A stretch of 64,000 nt of DNA, taken from assembly GCA_949361645.1 (NCBI GenBank), contig OX442424.1, positions 2,869,015 to 2,933,014 of the forward strand, in the 5' to 3' direction. A program made the position numbers and the translations under genes. Under the pieces are notes generated by a model. That model was not told where the DNA came from. It ran no database searches and saw only the letters and a program-made list of their open reading frames with translations. Source of the DNA: Spongilla lacustris. Its lineage: Eukaryota > Porifera > Demospongiae > Spongillida > Spongillidae. Shown here piece by piece: positions 52,560 through 63,788 of this stretch (its first letter is position 1; each line of letters opens with the position of its first letter).

Positions 52560-53092
52560 ATAAGCCCCATGGCCTCCCCGCATAAACCCCATGGCCTCCC
52601 CACATAAGCCCCATGGCCTCCCCACATAAGCCCCATGGCCTCCCCACATAAGCCCCATGGCCTCCCCACATAAGCCCCATGGCCTCCCCACATAAGCCCC
52701 ATGGCCTCCCCACATAAGCTCCATGGCCTCCCCACATAAGGCCTCCCCACATAAACCCCATGGCCTCCCCAAATAAGCCCCATGGCCTCCCCACATAAAC
52801 CCCATGGCCTCCCCACATAAGTCCCATGGCCTCCCCACATAAGCCCCATGGCCTCTCCACATAAGCCCCATGGCCTCCCCACATAAGCCCCATGGCCTTC
52901 CCACATAAGCCCCATGGCCTCCCCACATAAGCCCCATGGCCTTCCAACTTAAGCCCCATGGCCTCCCCACATAAGCCCCATGGCCTTCCCACTTAAGCCC
53001 CATGACCTCCCCACATAAGCCCCATGGCCTCCCCATAAGCCCCATGGCCTCCCCACATAAACCCCATGGCTTCCCCACATAAGTCCCTGTGC
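52560..53092 (-). repeat. 22-bp minisatellite, about 24 copies (array 5)
   Basis: Same unit with more variants than the other arrays (CATAAACCCC, CTTCCCACTTAAG) and one truncated copy at about 52735. Here the array is joined to intron sequence upstream of the SPFMPF exon, not to the VPIEVR exon, so the intervening exons are deleted. Confidence 0.95.
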
Positions 53093-53269
53093 AATTGAAA
53101 TCAACTTGTGCCCTACATGATCACCCTAATGGTGAGAGGTGCCCATGAACCACTAATGCAGATACCTTTCCATGCCAACAATTCCACCATCACCATCACA
53201 CACTCACCACATATCCTCCCTCCCACCACTGCCATCACTACAAAGTAGACTTATGGAATCTGCCTTAAA

Positions 53270-53890
53270 TTGAAGGCCAAACAGCTAACATAACTCCCAC
53301 AGCTACACACAATATGTACGTACATTCTCTGGGTATGGGGTCACACACATGGAAGGAGGGGCATCTGGTGACCTTTTGGGAAGCCTCTGGATCAGCTTCT
53401 CTGTAAGGAAGGGTATGAAAGGACTGAGGACCCGTAGCCTCACGTCCAGGCATGTGCCACATCTTTGGCTTCTTCATCAGTGCCTCACATGACAGGTTTG
53501 AGGCATTCCTGAGTGGGAGAGAGACAGAGGATTTGAGGGAGGAGTAGAGAAAAGTAGTATGTGGACAAGGGCATGTAAACAGGGTGAGCAAAGGAATACA
53601 TGTACAGACAGAGTGGGCAAAGGAATACAGTCATTTACAAAAGGTGGGCAAAGGAATACAGACATGTGCAAAGAGTGGGCAAAGGAATACAGACATGTAC
53701 CAGTAGTGGGCAAAGGAATACAGATACAAAGATGGCCCACATGTAGCACTTACTATGTAAGCATCACACAGTTCATATAACCAGAAGTTATAGATGGCTG
53801 TGGTCACCATAGGAAAATTGTACTCTGCAAAGCCCTTATTGGCATCATCAGCGAGAACAGACAGCCTGCTCATAATCCACTTACGATGAC
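53270..53890 (-). pseudogene. ValRS anticodon-binding exons (unit E-G)
   Basis: RKWIMSRLSVLADDANKGFA and EYNFPMVTTAIYNFWLYELC with DAY (53760-53885), a 30-bp repeat cluster (53580-53740), [20 protein letters not shown] codons (about 53460-53510), and a [20 protein letters not shown] exon (53345-53430) with [10 protein letters not shown] at its end. The last frame is cut by small changes. Confidence 0.8.
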
Positions 53891-53952
53891 TTCTCCATAA
53901 TTGACTCCTTCCCTGTGAGCAGCTGGGAGAGAGAAAAAAACAACTGATCATA

Positions 53953-54109
<157 letters not shown>

Positions 54110-54199
54110 GCCAGGAGGATAGTGGGGACGACAGAAGGCAGAGGTGAGGTATAGAGCCTCCAATGTACATGGAGTATGAAGTGTGTTAGCTCCTACCAG

Positions 54200-55260
54200 G
54201 TCCAGTCTTATAAGGACATTGGTTCGTTTCTCTCTCAACAGGTGGCAAAGAAGAGGTTCAAATCCACAATAGGGGATGATGGGTAGGGTGGCCCTAACAA
54301 GGTGGTCCATGGCAGCTGATGTGTTCCTCAATGGAACAGGTCCATCTACTTCTTCAATGTTCCCCACCCTGCCCACAGCTAGGTTCTCCAGACTGGCATC
54401 TTCCACAGAGTCTTCCACCTCCACTACAATACCCTTCAGAGTAAGGGAAGAACCCTTACATGTACTTCATCATCATGATTTAACCCTTTACTTCCCCATC
54501 ATGAAATCTTAAACTCTTACTTCCCCATCACGATTCCTACGACTGGCCTCACTTTCGGCAAGACTTCTTACACTTCCCGCAGCTGGAGACAAGAAGACAA
54601 CATGTAAGAAGTCGTATCCAAAATCTTACCTGCAGACACCATACCTGCAACTGAGTGGGAGTGGCCATGTGGCACAGTATCACTGAGGGGGCAACTTAAC
54701 TGCCTTGGTCCCATGTCCACCAAAACAAAATCATTTGAACCCTCTGGCGTTGCGCCATCTACATCGTCCACTCCTCCAGACTGAGGCCTGGGGACTGGGC
54801 GTCCATTCTCTGCAGATGAGCGAGATGTGTGGTCTTCAGTGTCCAACTTGTGGCACACCTTCACAACCGGATTGGCCAATCGCTCAATGTAGGAATGGTA
54901 TCGAAACAGTTGAGGTCCTTTGTTAAGTTCCGAGTCACATGACACAGCTTTGGCTTGGTCAGAGACAGGAGCCACTTTGCTGATGACATCATCGCCCACT
55001 CCAGCCCTTGCATTGCTTTGTTCCTCCCTCCTCCCCAGCTGTGCCGGGTCAATGCCAGATAGGGCAAGCATGATCCTTGCCATGTTGACTGAGGTGTGCT
55101 TCATGGCACAGTTGACGTCTGCAGTGGCCATCTTGGATCTAACAGAGGTGTACTCCTCCCTGGTGTGCCACATTTAGTAGCATATGTCCCCCTCACCCAT
55201 CTCGTGCTTCAGGCCCGGGTTCAGACAGATGTGGGGGTCACCACTGCCTGAATGCCACCA
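54200..55260 (-). pseudogene. Exons of an unrecognised protein-coding gene, with one in-frame stop
   Basis: Minus strand, high to low: GSGDPHICLNPGLKHEMGEG then DICY, an in-frame TAA at 55174-55176, and MWHTREEYTSVRSKMATADV. The frame stays open to GSNDFVLVDMGPRQLS near 54690 and a donor near 54640. A small exon reads AGSVRSLAESEASRRNRDG (about 54525-54590). A third reads GIVVEVEDSVEDASLENLAV through DHLVRATLPIIPYCGFEPLL and LREKRTNVLIRLDL (about 54210-54435) to a donor CTG|GTAGGA. Splice signals are good and composition is protein-like. I do not recognise the family. No TRIM or ValRS similarity is seen, so it is a foreign piece in the array. Confidence 0.5.
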
Positions 55261-56090
55261 GGTGTGGTCTTGAGTGCTCATTCACATGAGGTGTGGTGGT
55301 GGCCTGATCTACCAAATTGAGTGTTGAGTCTCTTATGGTCTTCATTTGTACCTTCTTAATATTTCTTGGTGTTCTTTTGTACCTGTTTATTATCGCACTG
55401 ATCTGTCATGTTATTTAACAATCATTTCATTTTTATGTTAATACAACTTACCGTAAAGAAGTTATGAGTACAAATTGTTATGCAAACGTCCCTGCTAGAA
55501 TTCTCCCCAATCAAGCATAAGCAATAATGGGGAGTGGAAACTGTACATGTTTGCCTTTTTTGTAGTGTATGTATGATTGCTCTGGTAATAAATAAAGTGC
55601 ATAGATCAGAGTGGCAATTAATGTCAGTCACTAATACGTTTAATATGATGGCTTTCTTCAGTCCAGTCCTAAAGTTGTTGTGTAAAACGTGTACATTTGT
55701 GAGCACCCATAGCTAACCACATGCACACAAGTGCAGTACTTGGCATCATAATGAGATGTGATTTTTCCCAATACTTCCCCCCCTCCACACTCTCCGTATG
55801 TGGGGTGGGGGGGGGGAACAAGGATGCACTATCTAGAGCAGCACATGGGCTGGCTGAGATCATGGCAGTGTGCATGTGTGTGTTTTGACTTTCAAGCTAA
55901 AAATAAGTTATGCATAATGTATACCAACATTGAGGTACATCACAGTATTACTTTCTTTTAATGTTAGTGCCATGTGTAACTTAAAATTGGTCACATTTTT
56001 ACATTGTATGTGAAAAACAACTTGAAAATATAATTATGAGTGTGAATAATAGAATACATTATAACATACAATGGACCTTAACATTACAAT
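55261..56090. other. Intergenic, no gene seen
   Basis: No supported coding sequence. A G run lies at about 55805-55818. Confidence 0.45.
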
Positions 56091-56094
56091 ACAT

Positions 56095-56590
56095 CTAAGC
56101 AAGCTCATCAATATGAGGCATGCACCCTAATATTGAGGCAGCATGTCCCCTCTGGATAGCAATAGAAAGTAGCTGCCAAAGATATTGAGTGGCATTCTGA
56201 TCTCCAGTGTTGTGTTTAATCTTCTTGCCTAGATCTTTAAAAGGAGAGTAAGGGATTGAGGACCACAAACAACTTATGTTTCTATTGCTACAGGGCAAAA
56301 CATATGGCTGTGCTGTAAATTTTGCAAATTTATCATTTACAATTTTGATCAATTTGTATTGTGAATGCATGTACATGTACTGGTAGGTGACTATTTTGTT
56401 TAGAACAACGATGCCTCGCAAATGGCAGAGGATGCTTTGAAAACGGACGAGTCAGTAAAAGAACCGATCCTACAAAACAATGAAGTGAAAGTTGAGACTG
56501 TGACCACCTAGAGTGAGGTGGCAAAATACGATGGGCAGGCCTATCAGAAGAGCTCTCTGCAGATGCAAGATAAGCAGCAGAAGGGACCAC
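56095..56590 (-). pseudogene. Retroelement C-terminal fragment (VLG-end type)
   Basis: Two minus-strand frames. One ends with DLGKKIKHNTGDQNATQYLW then LLSIAIQRGHAASILGCMP, resembling the RRI...GD...YLLQRISxAVQRGNAAxVLG terminus of a sponge/cnidarian retroelement protein. The upstream frame holds HRILPPHSRWSQ. The element end is frameshifted and truncated. It is the same class as 4081-4570. Confidence 0.5.
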
Positions 56591-56765
56591 GTGAACAGCA
56601 ATCCTAAAACCAATTGTCTGTTACACAATGATAATCTTATTCAATATCTTTAGCTTGTACCATTGTTTTGCACTGTTTAACTACACCTAACGTCTTGGCC
56701 ATGCCTCCATATTTTGCCATTTGTATTCCTATGGCTCAGCTTATGCTTATGGAGCTTGTTGATTT

Positions 56766-57240
56766 TTAAGGCCAAACAACTAAGATAACTCCCACAGCTA
56801 CACACAACATGTACGTACATTCTCGGGGTATGGGGTCACACAGATGGAAGGAGGGGCATCTGGTGACCTTTTGGGAAGCCTCTGGATCAGCTCCTCTGTA
56901 AGGAAGGGCATGAAAGGACTGAGGACCCGTAGCCCCACGTCCAGGCACATGTACAGTGTAGCACATGCCACATCTTTGGCTTCTTCATCAGTGCCTCGCA
57001 TGACAGGTTTGAGGCATTCCTGAGTGGGAGAGAGACAGAGGATTTGAGGAAAATGGATAATACTTTTGCAACTAACAATATGTGGACAAGGGAACACAAT
57101 CATGTACAAAGAGTGGGCAAAGGAATACAGACATGTACAGAGAGTGGGCAAAGGACTATTATACAGACGTGTACAAAGAGCGGGCAAAGGAATACAGACA
57201 CAAAGGAGAGGCACTTACTGAGTAAACATATCATCATTAA
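56766..57240 (-). pseudogene. ValRS anticodon-binding exons, second copy (unit G)
   Basis: Carries [20 protein letters not shown] and [20 protein letters not shown] with VTPYPENV (56815-56965), the best-preserved copy of this exon, [20 protein letters not shown] (about 56968-57025), and the 30-bp repeat cluster (57090-57210). Compared with 53270-53890, the two copies flank the foreign exons and the retroelement end. Confidence 0.85.
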
Positions 57241-57329
57241 GAACAGACACCGGCTCATGATCCACTTGACAGTGCACATGACACCACATGCACATCACAT
57301 GCACACACACAAACATCATATACCCCTTC

Positions 57330-57903
57330 CTGTGCATGTGCTGTGTACCCTTCAAGGAAGGGCTGTGAGAACTTGATGGTGTGTGGGTATGTATGTTACA
57401 ACATTAGGATCAATAAGGCACATGTTACCTTATAACAAGTCAATTTCATTATTTATCAGTTGTTGTGCAAAAGGTTTTATGGACACCACATGTAGTAGTG
57501 ACAAGTACACCACATGCAAACCACCTACATGTACCTTGTGCTGTGTGTGCACACAGAGCAAACCTCATACCAACACACAATGTAAAAATGTTCTCCCTCC
57601 TCCCCACCCCTCTACTCCTCCCCATCTCCTCCACCTCTATTCCACCTTTCCCACACACATATCCAGCTCTGGCTATTTGGGCCTGGGGATGAGGGCCTGT
57701 AGTTGATGGGGGTGTGGTGTTGGACTTTCAGGGACTACATCGGAGACTGGAGGAAGGAAACCTGGACCCCAAGGAGGTAGGTCTATCACGTTCCTCAGTG
57801 TCTTGCTCATCTTGCGGCCGTGGGTGTCCCTCACCATGGTGTGAAGGTACACCTCTGGGAAGGGGAGCTGGCCCAGGAGCTTCTAGCCCATGAAGACCAT
57901 GCA
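57330..57903 (-). pseudogene. ValRS catalytic exons with a microinversion (unit G)
   Basis: [17 protein letters not shown] KMSK exon at 57785-57903. The adjoining segment at about 57676-57778 is in the opposite orientation: GGACTACATCGGAGACTGG and GGAAACCTGGACCCCAAGG read on the + strand here but on the - strand in all other copies. Intron scraps shared with 26850-27020 lie at 57380-57420 and 57530-57570, and an FKFSQPF-type exon end near 57345-57375. Confidence 0.75.
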
Positions 57904-58029
57904 TAGTCTCGTACCCAGACCCGAATGTACGTAACGATGATTATCGCTTACAGTTTAACATCACGTACATGATGTTATACTGTAAGCGATAATCATCGTT
58001 ACATACGTTTGGGTCTGGGTACGAGACTA
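57904..58029. mobile_element. 126-bp near-perfect hairpin with 9-bp target duplication
   Basis: Starts TAGTCTCGTACCCAGACCC and ends with the inverse GGGTCTGGGTACGAGACTA. Each arm is about 60 bp, with matching internal text (GTAACGATGATTATCGCTTA in the left arm) and a minimal loop near 57965-57972. GACCATGCA flanks both sides (57895-57903 and 58030-58038). Removing one copy restores the ValRS KMSK exon as in other units. It is a palindromic MITE. The 9-bp duplication fits Mutator-like elements. Confidence 0.9.
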
Positions 58030-58625
58030 GACCATGCAGGCCACCCTGAAGAACAATATGTCATGACCTGTTTCCAGATGTAGGTTTAGGTAGTAGCTAT
58101 AGAACTTCAAATCAGTGGTCTGCGGCATGGTGTGTGTGCTGTACAGTTAAGGTACAAGAATCTGTATATATATATCACACTACCAGGGGCATGGCATACA
58201 AGGTCAGGCCATCTGAATATTAAGCATGGAAAGAGAGCAGATGAAACCGCGTATCCAAGATCTGCCAACTGAAGGGAGGAGTAGCAGTCATAGATGCCAC
58301 ATCCACCTCACTAATGGCTTCTCCCCCCTCATGCCACACCCACCTTGTTTTAAGACTATCTTCTCCTTGAGCATTCATCTCAAGAGCCTCCTCCCCAGAC
58401 TGTCCACTGCAACAGTGTTCAGTAAGGAGATAGTAAGGGTGGTAGGGAGGGGAGAGGAGGGAGTAGGAAGAAAGGGTGGTGGGCAGGGAGAGTATGGAAT
58501 AGGGAAAAAGGATGGTGGGGAGGGAAGGGGAACTACAGTAAAAAAAAAAAACATACCTAACCCAGTAGTCTCTATTGTCCGGCCGATGTAAGAGCGGACA
58601 TGGACAGAAAATGAAACCGGCAACT
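58030..58625 (-). pseudogene. ValRS 5' part of KMSK exon, DVLDTWFSS, EEALEM and NGDYWV remnants (unit G)
   Basis: The interrupted KMSK exon continues at 58030-58095 (HDILFFRVACMV-like codons). Then come a shortened DVLDTWFSS exon (58205-58265), a CATGCCACACCCACC repeat piece, EEALEM (about 58365-58415), a purine tract with an A run, and NRDYWV (about 58560-58595). Confidence 0.7.
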
Positions 58626-58844
58626 ACACAAGCACACTGCACACATCTCTCCACACATCCACAGGTCTAAAGGCCTCTCAAGAGCTTATTAAATGAGGGT
58701 ACTGCCTCAAATTTATAATTAGTACATCAGTGCAAGCTTTATTACACAGCTGTTACAAAAACAGTTGTATGCTGGTTAGCTGTGTTTATGTGACTTGAGA
58801 ATGAATCAGTTAAGCCCACAATTCAAAATAATGCACCAAATCAG

Positions 58845-61052
58845 TCACATGATATACTTCAGTACATTATTGTTACAATAGTTTGGAACATATAGACTAT
58901 GCCTTTGAGGATCTAGTGCCACTCCATATGGCTTGTTCAGGTTCTCTACTGTGTGGATCTTCTGTCCTTTGGGATCAAAGATGGACAAGCAGTCTCCACC
59001 CCATTCACTGACATAGCTGTAACCTTCTTCATCAACTGCTACTCCTGATGGCTTCTTTACATCTCCATATGATCTGACATAAGTACCTTCAGGTGTGAAG
59101 ACTTTGATGGTGTTTGAACCACTAGCTGCAACATGAATATTCCCTTGTGGGTCTAAGGATAGACCCCATGGACGCTGGAAACAGTTATCCCCAGATCCAG
59201 TACCATCTATGGTCAATAACCAGTCACCATCTTGACTGAATACTTGAACCCTGTTGTTGTCCAAGTAAGAGACAATCACTCTGTTCTTTGAGTCAACAAT
59301 AACACCACGTGGACCCCTGAACTGTCCCTGCAAGCCTAATCTTTCCTTACCAAACTTATGAAGGAACTCTCCTCCTGTTGTCAGCTTCTGTATGCGATGA
59401 TTATTATAGTCAGCAATAAAAATCACCTGTCCTATGATGGATATGCTACAAGGGACATTGAACTGACCATCACCGCTCCCATAGCTACCAATGGTGTTCT
59501 TCAGGTGACCACCTTGGTCAAACACATATATGTGGTGATCATTACTGCCCACATAGATATCTCCATTCTCATGGATGGCAACACATAATGGATACTTTAC
59601 ATTGATTACTTGCTGGACATCACATAATGAGGTATAATCACTCTTCACCCTTAGGTCATAAGGACTCCCCTGCACATGATGACCATCCACTGTGATGACC
59701 AGCTGGTGAGGACCAGCTGACTGAGGGGTGAGGGTGATGGTGTAGGTACCATCCCTGTGGTCCTCCACCTGACCCAAGACAACTGCTCCATCATGTGATT
59801 TGGGCCTCAGCTCAGCCTTCACCTGCACAACACCACATGGGTACCTCTCTCCCTTTGATGTCTTGGTCTCCACTTTAACATGGTACTTTCTGTTCACCCT
59901 GGGTATAGACTTAAAAGCACATGTACATTCATAAGGGGATGGAGATAGGTCCACAACTCCACCAAATTCAGACAGTACTTTGATAAGTAAGTCGGTCTGT
60001 AAAGTAGCAGATAGATTATAGCTATGTCGATTTGGAGTGAGGGACACATTCTCCACCTTCTTGAGGGTGGCCTTTAGTTCAGTGGGTACCAGTCCTCCAA
60101 GAGCTACCACCTCATGGTCAGTGTGGGTCTGGAGGATGTGGGAGGTCACCTCAGTGTAGTGACTGATCTCATGTTGGATCTTCTCAAACTGCTCCTTCTG
60201 AAGGGTCAGAGATGTTGCCTTGGAGAGTGCAATGGTTTCCAACTCCATCAACAACACTTTCTTTCTTTCCTCCAATGTCTCCATCAGTTGCTTAAAGGTC
60301 TGTATGATGGCCAGTTCAGCTTCTTGTTTGGAGGTCTCCACCTGTTGCATCATCTTCTTATTGGCATCAATGGCACCAGCCAATGTTGACACAACCTCTT
60401 GTGCACATTGGAGTGTCCCTCTCATTTCATCTCTATCAGCTTCTGCAACAGTGGACAACTCAGTGATGTTGTGGTCTTTGTGAACTGCTATGACACAGAG
60501 CTGACAGATGAAACAGCTACAAGTCTTACAGTAAAAATCCAATTCCAGTTTCTTGTGTTTTGGATAAGAGCAGTGATGTTCTTTAGGTTTTATGAGTGTT
60601 GGTAGCAGTGTGGCTGATTCCCTGTCCAGTCCTACCACATTGTGCTGGGACAGATGTGGAGCACGATTGTGACATTCTTGGCCAAATGTGCACATGAACA
60701 TGTGACATGAGCAACAGAATACAACTGCAGGATCATTGCATCCTTGTACACAGAAGGTACAAGACACTCCAAAGCTACTGGCAAACTTGGACATGTACCC
60801 AGAAACCTCCACCTCGAATCCAAGATGGAGGTTCTGAGGGAAAGCATTGGCCCCTCCCTCTGGGATGGGAACGTTTCTTAGACAGGTGGGACACTGAAGG
60901 ATTTTCTGAGGTCCAACCTTCTCCATCTCCCTGTGAAGGCACTGACAACAGAAGGAGTGCAGACATGGTAGTATTCTTGGGTCACTGAAGGGCCCAGAGC
61001 ACATCTGACAGGTCACGTAATGTGGAAGGCACTCCTTTGGCTTTGTAGTCAT
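58845..61052 (-). CDS. TRIM-NHL protein G, 735 aa
   Basis: Complete TRIM-NHL protein. Two extra residues near the start (MTTKPKECLPHYVTC) place the RING at C15-C57. B-boxes, coiled coil, filamin and six NHL blades follow. NHL differences include YIGQVIFIADYNNHRI in blade 2, the blade 3 loop GKERLGLQGQFRGPRGV (one residue longer than usual), VSYLDNNRV where the paralogues have VSD or VCD, and the last-blade PNYCNNNVL. The ATG at 61052 lies one base after TTTCATCTTGTCTGTAG. By eye it is closest to gene E and to the scrap at 20085-20307 in the SEWGGDCLSI and NLNKPYGVAL region. It is the first unit of the - strand array in transcription order. Likely an E3 ligase; target unknown. Confidence 0.93.
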   Translation of the reverse strand: MTTKPKECLPHYVTCQMCSGPFSDPRILPCLHSFCCQCLHREMEKVGPQKILQCPTCLRNVPIPEGGANAFPQNLHLGFEVEVSGYMSKFASSFGVSCTFCVQGCNDPAVVFCCSCHMFMCTFGQECHNRAPHLSQHNVVGLDRESATLLPTLIKPKEHHCSYPKHKKLELDFYCKTCSCFICQLCVIAVHKDHNITELSTVAEADRDEMRGTLQCAQEVVSTLAGAIDANKKMMQQVETSKQEAELAIIQTFKQLMETLEERKKVLLMELETIALSKATSLTLQKEQFEKIQHEISHYTEVTSHILQTHTDHEVVALGGLVPTELKATLKKVENVSLTPNRHSYNLSATLQTDLLIKVLSEFGGVVDLSPSPYECTCAFKSIPRVNRKYHVKVETKTSKGERYPCGVVQVKAELRPKSHDGAVVLGQVEDHRDGTYTITLTPQSAGPHQLVITVDGHHVQGSPYDLRVKSDYTSLCDVQQVINVKYPLCVAIHENGDIYVGSNDHHIYVFDQGGHLKNTIGSYGSGDGQFNVPCSISIIGQVIFIADYNNHRIQKLTTGGEFLHKFGKERLGLQGQFRGPRGVIVDSKNRVIVSYLDNNRVQVFSQDGDWLLTIDGTGSGDNCFQRPWGLSLDPQGNIHVAASGSNTIKVFTPEGTYVRSYGDVKKPSGVAVDEEGYSYVSEWGGDCLSIFDPKGQKIHTVENLNKPYGVALDPQRHSLYVPNYCNNNVLKYIM

Positions 61053-61324
61053 TCTACAGACAAGATGAAAGTAATAATACCATGAAGCTCAGAGATATAC
61101 ACAAGTTTAATATGCTAAATGCATCAAATTTGAAAAGTCCTGTTCATGTCGGATAGATATTTGGGTCGATTTGCTATCAGAGGTACGCCGAACACAATTA
61201 ATGAAGGTTTTCTTTAATGCTCCCCTATACATACGTACCTACTGCCCTAGCTAGTATAGTACCTGTGGCTGATGTAATAGGGGGCGCTCGCGATCCTTTG
61301 CTTTTAAATATATATTTACCGGTA

Positions 61325-61345
61325 CATGTATCACGCGACTATGGT
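61325..61345 (-). promoter_or_regulatory. Conserved motif AGTCGCGTGA (gene G)
   Basis: TCACGCGACT on the + strand at 61331-61340, about 283 bp before the ATG. The block TGAAGGTTTTCTTTAATGCTCC at about 61202-61223 is also shared with genes B, D and E. Confidence 0.45.
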
Positions 61346-61349
61346 ATAG

Positions 61350-63785
61350 GCAAGAATTATTTTTAAAACTATTACATGGATAGGAATCCATACAAGTACG
61401 TACGTATACATGTACAGTACTTGTACATGTACAATTATTTGTCATCATCCTCGTTTCGCCTCGTACGCAGACAGTAAGTTTTGCTGTATTTTATTGCAAT
61501 GCTTCTAGATCATGTACAAGCGTTCTAGCCATTATAAATACCAGAATAATGTTTTTGTTTTTTGTCAACAACCTCCGAGGAGGTGACTTGCACAAAAGGG
61601 GGCGGAATGACGCCGGAAACGGCATTATCATTGGCTCGCACGGCCTTTGTGTCAGGCTACCTCGCTTCACGTACGTACAATGTATTAGAGCTACTGTCTG
61701 ACTGGATTTGTATAGAGCGCACCAAGATCCACTGGGAGATCTAGATGTACTTTAAGTTTTGGGCGGACTAATAGGCATTTAACTTTAAGTATTGGGCGGA
61801 CTAGTACTAGGCCTAGCAAGTTAATTTAATTTCCTTTCTGCAACTGTTTTCGTGACCTATCGGTTAGTGTCAGGCTTGATTCATTCCCTTAATATCGGGC
61901 CTTACACTGTTACACATCTATCTTGATAAAATAATACTCAGTGTGCATTAATGAATGGTTTCTTCACTGGGAGATTATTATTTGGACTGTTGATATACCT
62001 TCCTAAGTATGTTATGAAATTCGTAAAAGCGTTATGTTTCTTGGTTCGCACCTTTTAAAATTAGGGAGATCAGTATCATGTAGAGATATCATGTACAATC
62101 CATACATGTGTGTAAGTTTTAAAAAAATTAAAACAAAGGCGCCCTTTCTTTGATCAGTGGAAGAATATGTATCAGAGCATATCAAGAAAGTATGCTTTAG
62201 GAGTTGGACAGGTCAGTAGCTAAAATAATACTATTATTTTATTCAGATGAATTGGACTATAATGCAGTTTCACACATTTTACATCATAGCTTGTATACTA
62301 TACAACATGCACAATGGCCTATTTACACACACAGGCATCTCCATGGTGCCTATAACTTTAGCAGCACTACCCTGCTGGACTGCAATGTTCAGAGACTTTG
62401 CATAAGGTAGCTGAATGATCACTGATCTTCAGTATAAACTGCAATATTTTGACCTGCTAAGGTTAGCCAGCAAATTTTAAAGATTTCACTTCACTGCTCT
62501 GCGGCATGTATGTGTAGCCACTTCACTAGCCCCTTTTGACACTGCATGCTATATACGTGATGTATGCAATGGATATTTTTTCAAGAGAGATATGCTATTT
62601 ATATAATGCTGGTACTTTTAGTGTTTCTATCATAAATTCTCTGCTTTCATGCAGTGCCAAAAGAATTCAATGGAAGCAAAAGAGCATAGTGGTAAAGTTT
62701 TGGTATGGGGTGTGTATATACAGATACCTTTGCACCATCATACAGGTGACTGGTGCATGATGAGAAGCCATGGTACCCTAGCTGTTCCAACTACGTCAAA
62801 ACATGCATGTAGGCTTTATGGTACATGTAGCTGACTTGATAAAGCTGCAGCCCATCAACCAAGGTTATGCCCTGTGATATACATCTCCACTTTCTTTCAC
62901 CGAAGCTAACAACTTTATATCGCCTCCGGCCCTTTCAAGTTTCAACTACATCTTAATCAGTAACATCATCACTAACACAGTATAACACCATCCACAGTTA
63001 TAAGCCCGATTCTTTCCTAAACTATGGCGCCCGATATTAAACCTGCAGTTGCCATACTACATGTACCGAGCTCTCACTGAAACAAGGATGGAGAGAGTTA
63101 TAAACGTCACGGATTCCAATCCATGTAATAGTTAATAATCCTTAGTATAGGGTTGCAGCCACAACGCGAAGGGCGGGCCATGCCCAACAAGCTTTAACGT
63201 TGAGCCAAATGACCCATCATGAATATGATATGCTAAAACAACGATGCTGTGGCATTAATTTTGTTTTTAAACCATATATGCATGCATGTACATTCATAAA
63301 TTACATACCTACGTTTAGAGATATCGATACATGTAGGTCTGTAACTAAATTACTTGTGCACTTACTTTTTACTCTACATCACCTCATTTTACTCACCTGA
63401 GTGTGTCTAGGAGCGCCATATCTATGATAACAGCTATATCTTGCACCCAGAATCATTATGTAAAATGCTTTATCTTTCGACTTGTTGTCTGAGCTTTCTT
63501 AGAGTCAACTTTTTTACTAAGGTATTCAACGCATGGGGGTCTGCCCCACCCCCTTTTAATAAATTATAATTCAATATGCTTTCCAGCATCCACCTACATG
63601 TACCAACTACTGACTTTTACCGAGGCTGCATGTTGTAACTTTAAATTTTTTCCCTACATTGTAAACGTTAACGTATTAAACAATATAGGTACTACTTCTA
63701 GTTAGTCTGCAAAAGGCCGCCGGGCTGCCGTTTTTTTTTTTTTTGCGTACTTTTCGGAGCCTTTCAATGCAAAAAACGCCTGGTG
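61350..63785. other. Intergenic, no gene recognised
   Basis: Several frames of 60-74 codons exist without recognisable domains or splice-consistent arrangement. A T run lies at 63731-63744, followed by text (GCGTACTTTTCGGAGCC) resembling the interior right part of the element at 12324. Confidence 0.45.
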
Positions 63786-63788
63786 CAA

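Noticed and set aside
18425..53092. CRISPR-like appearance of the regularly spaced 22-bp arrays
   Set aside because: There are no unique spacers, as the units are contiguous, and no cas genes; the context is animal intron sequence.
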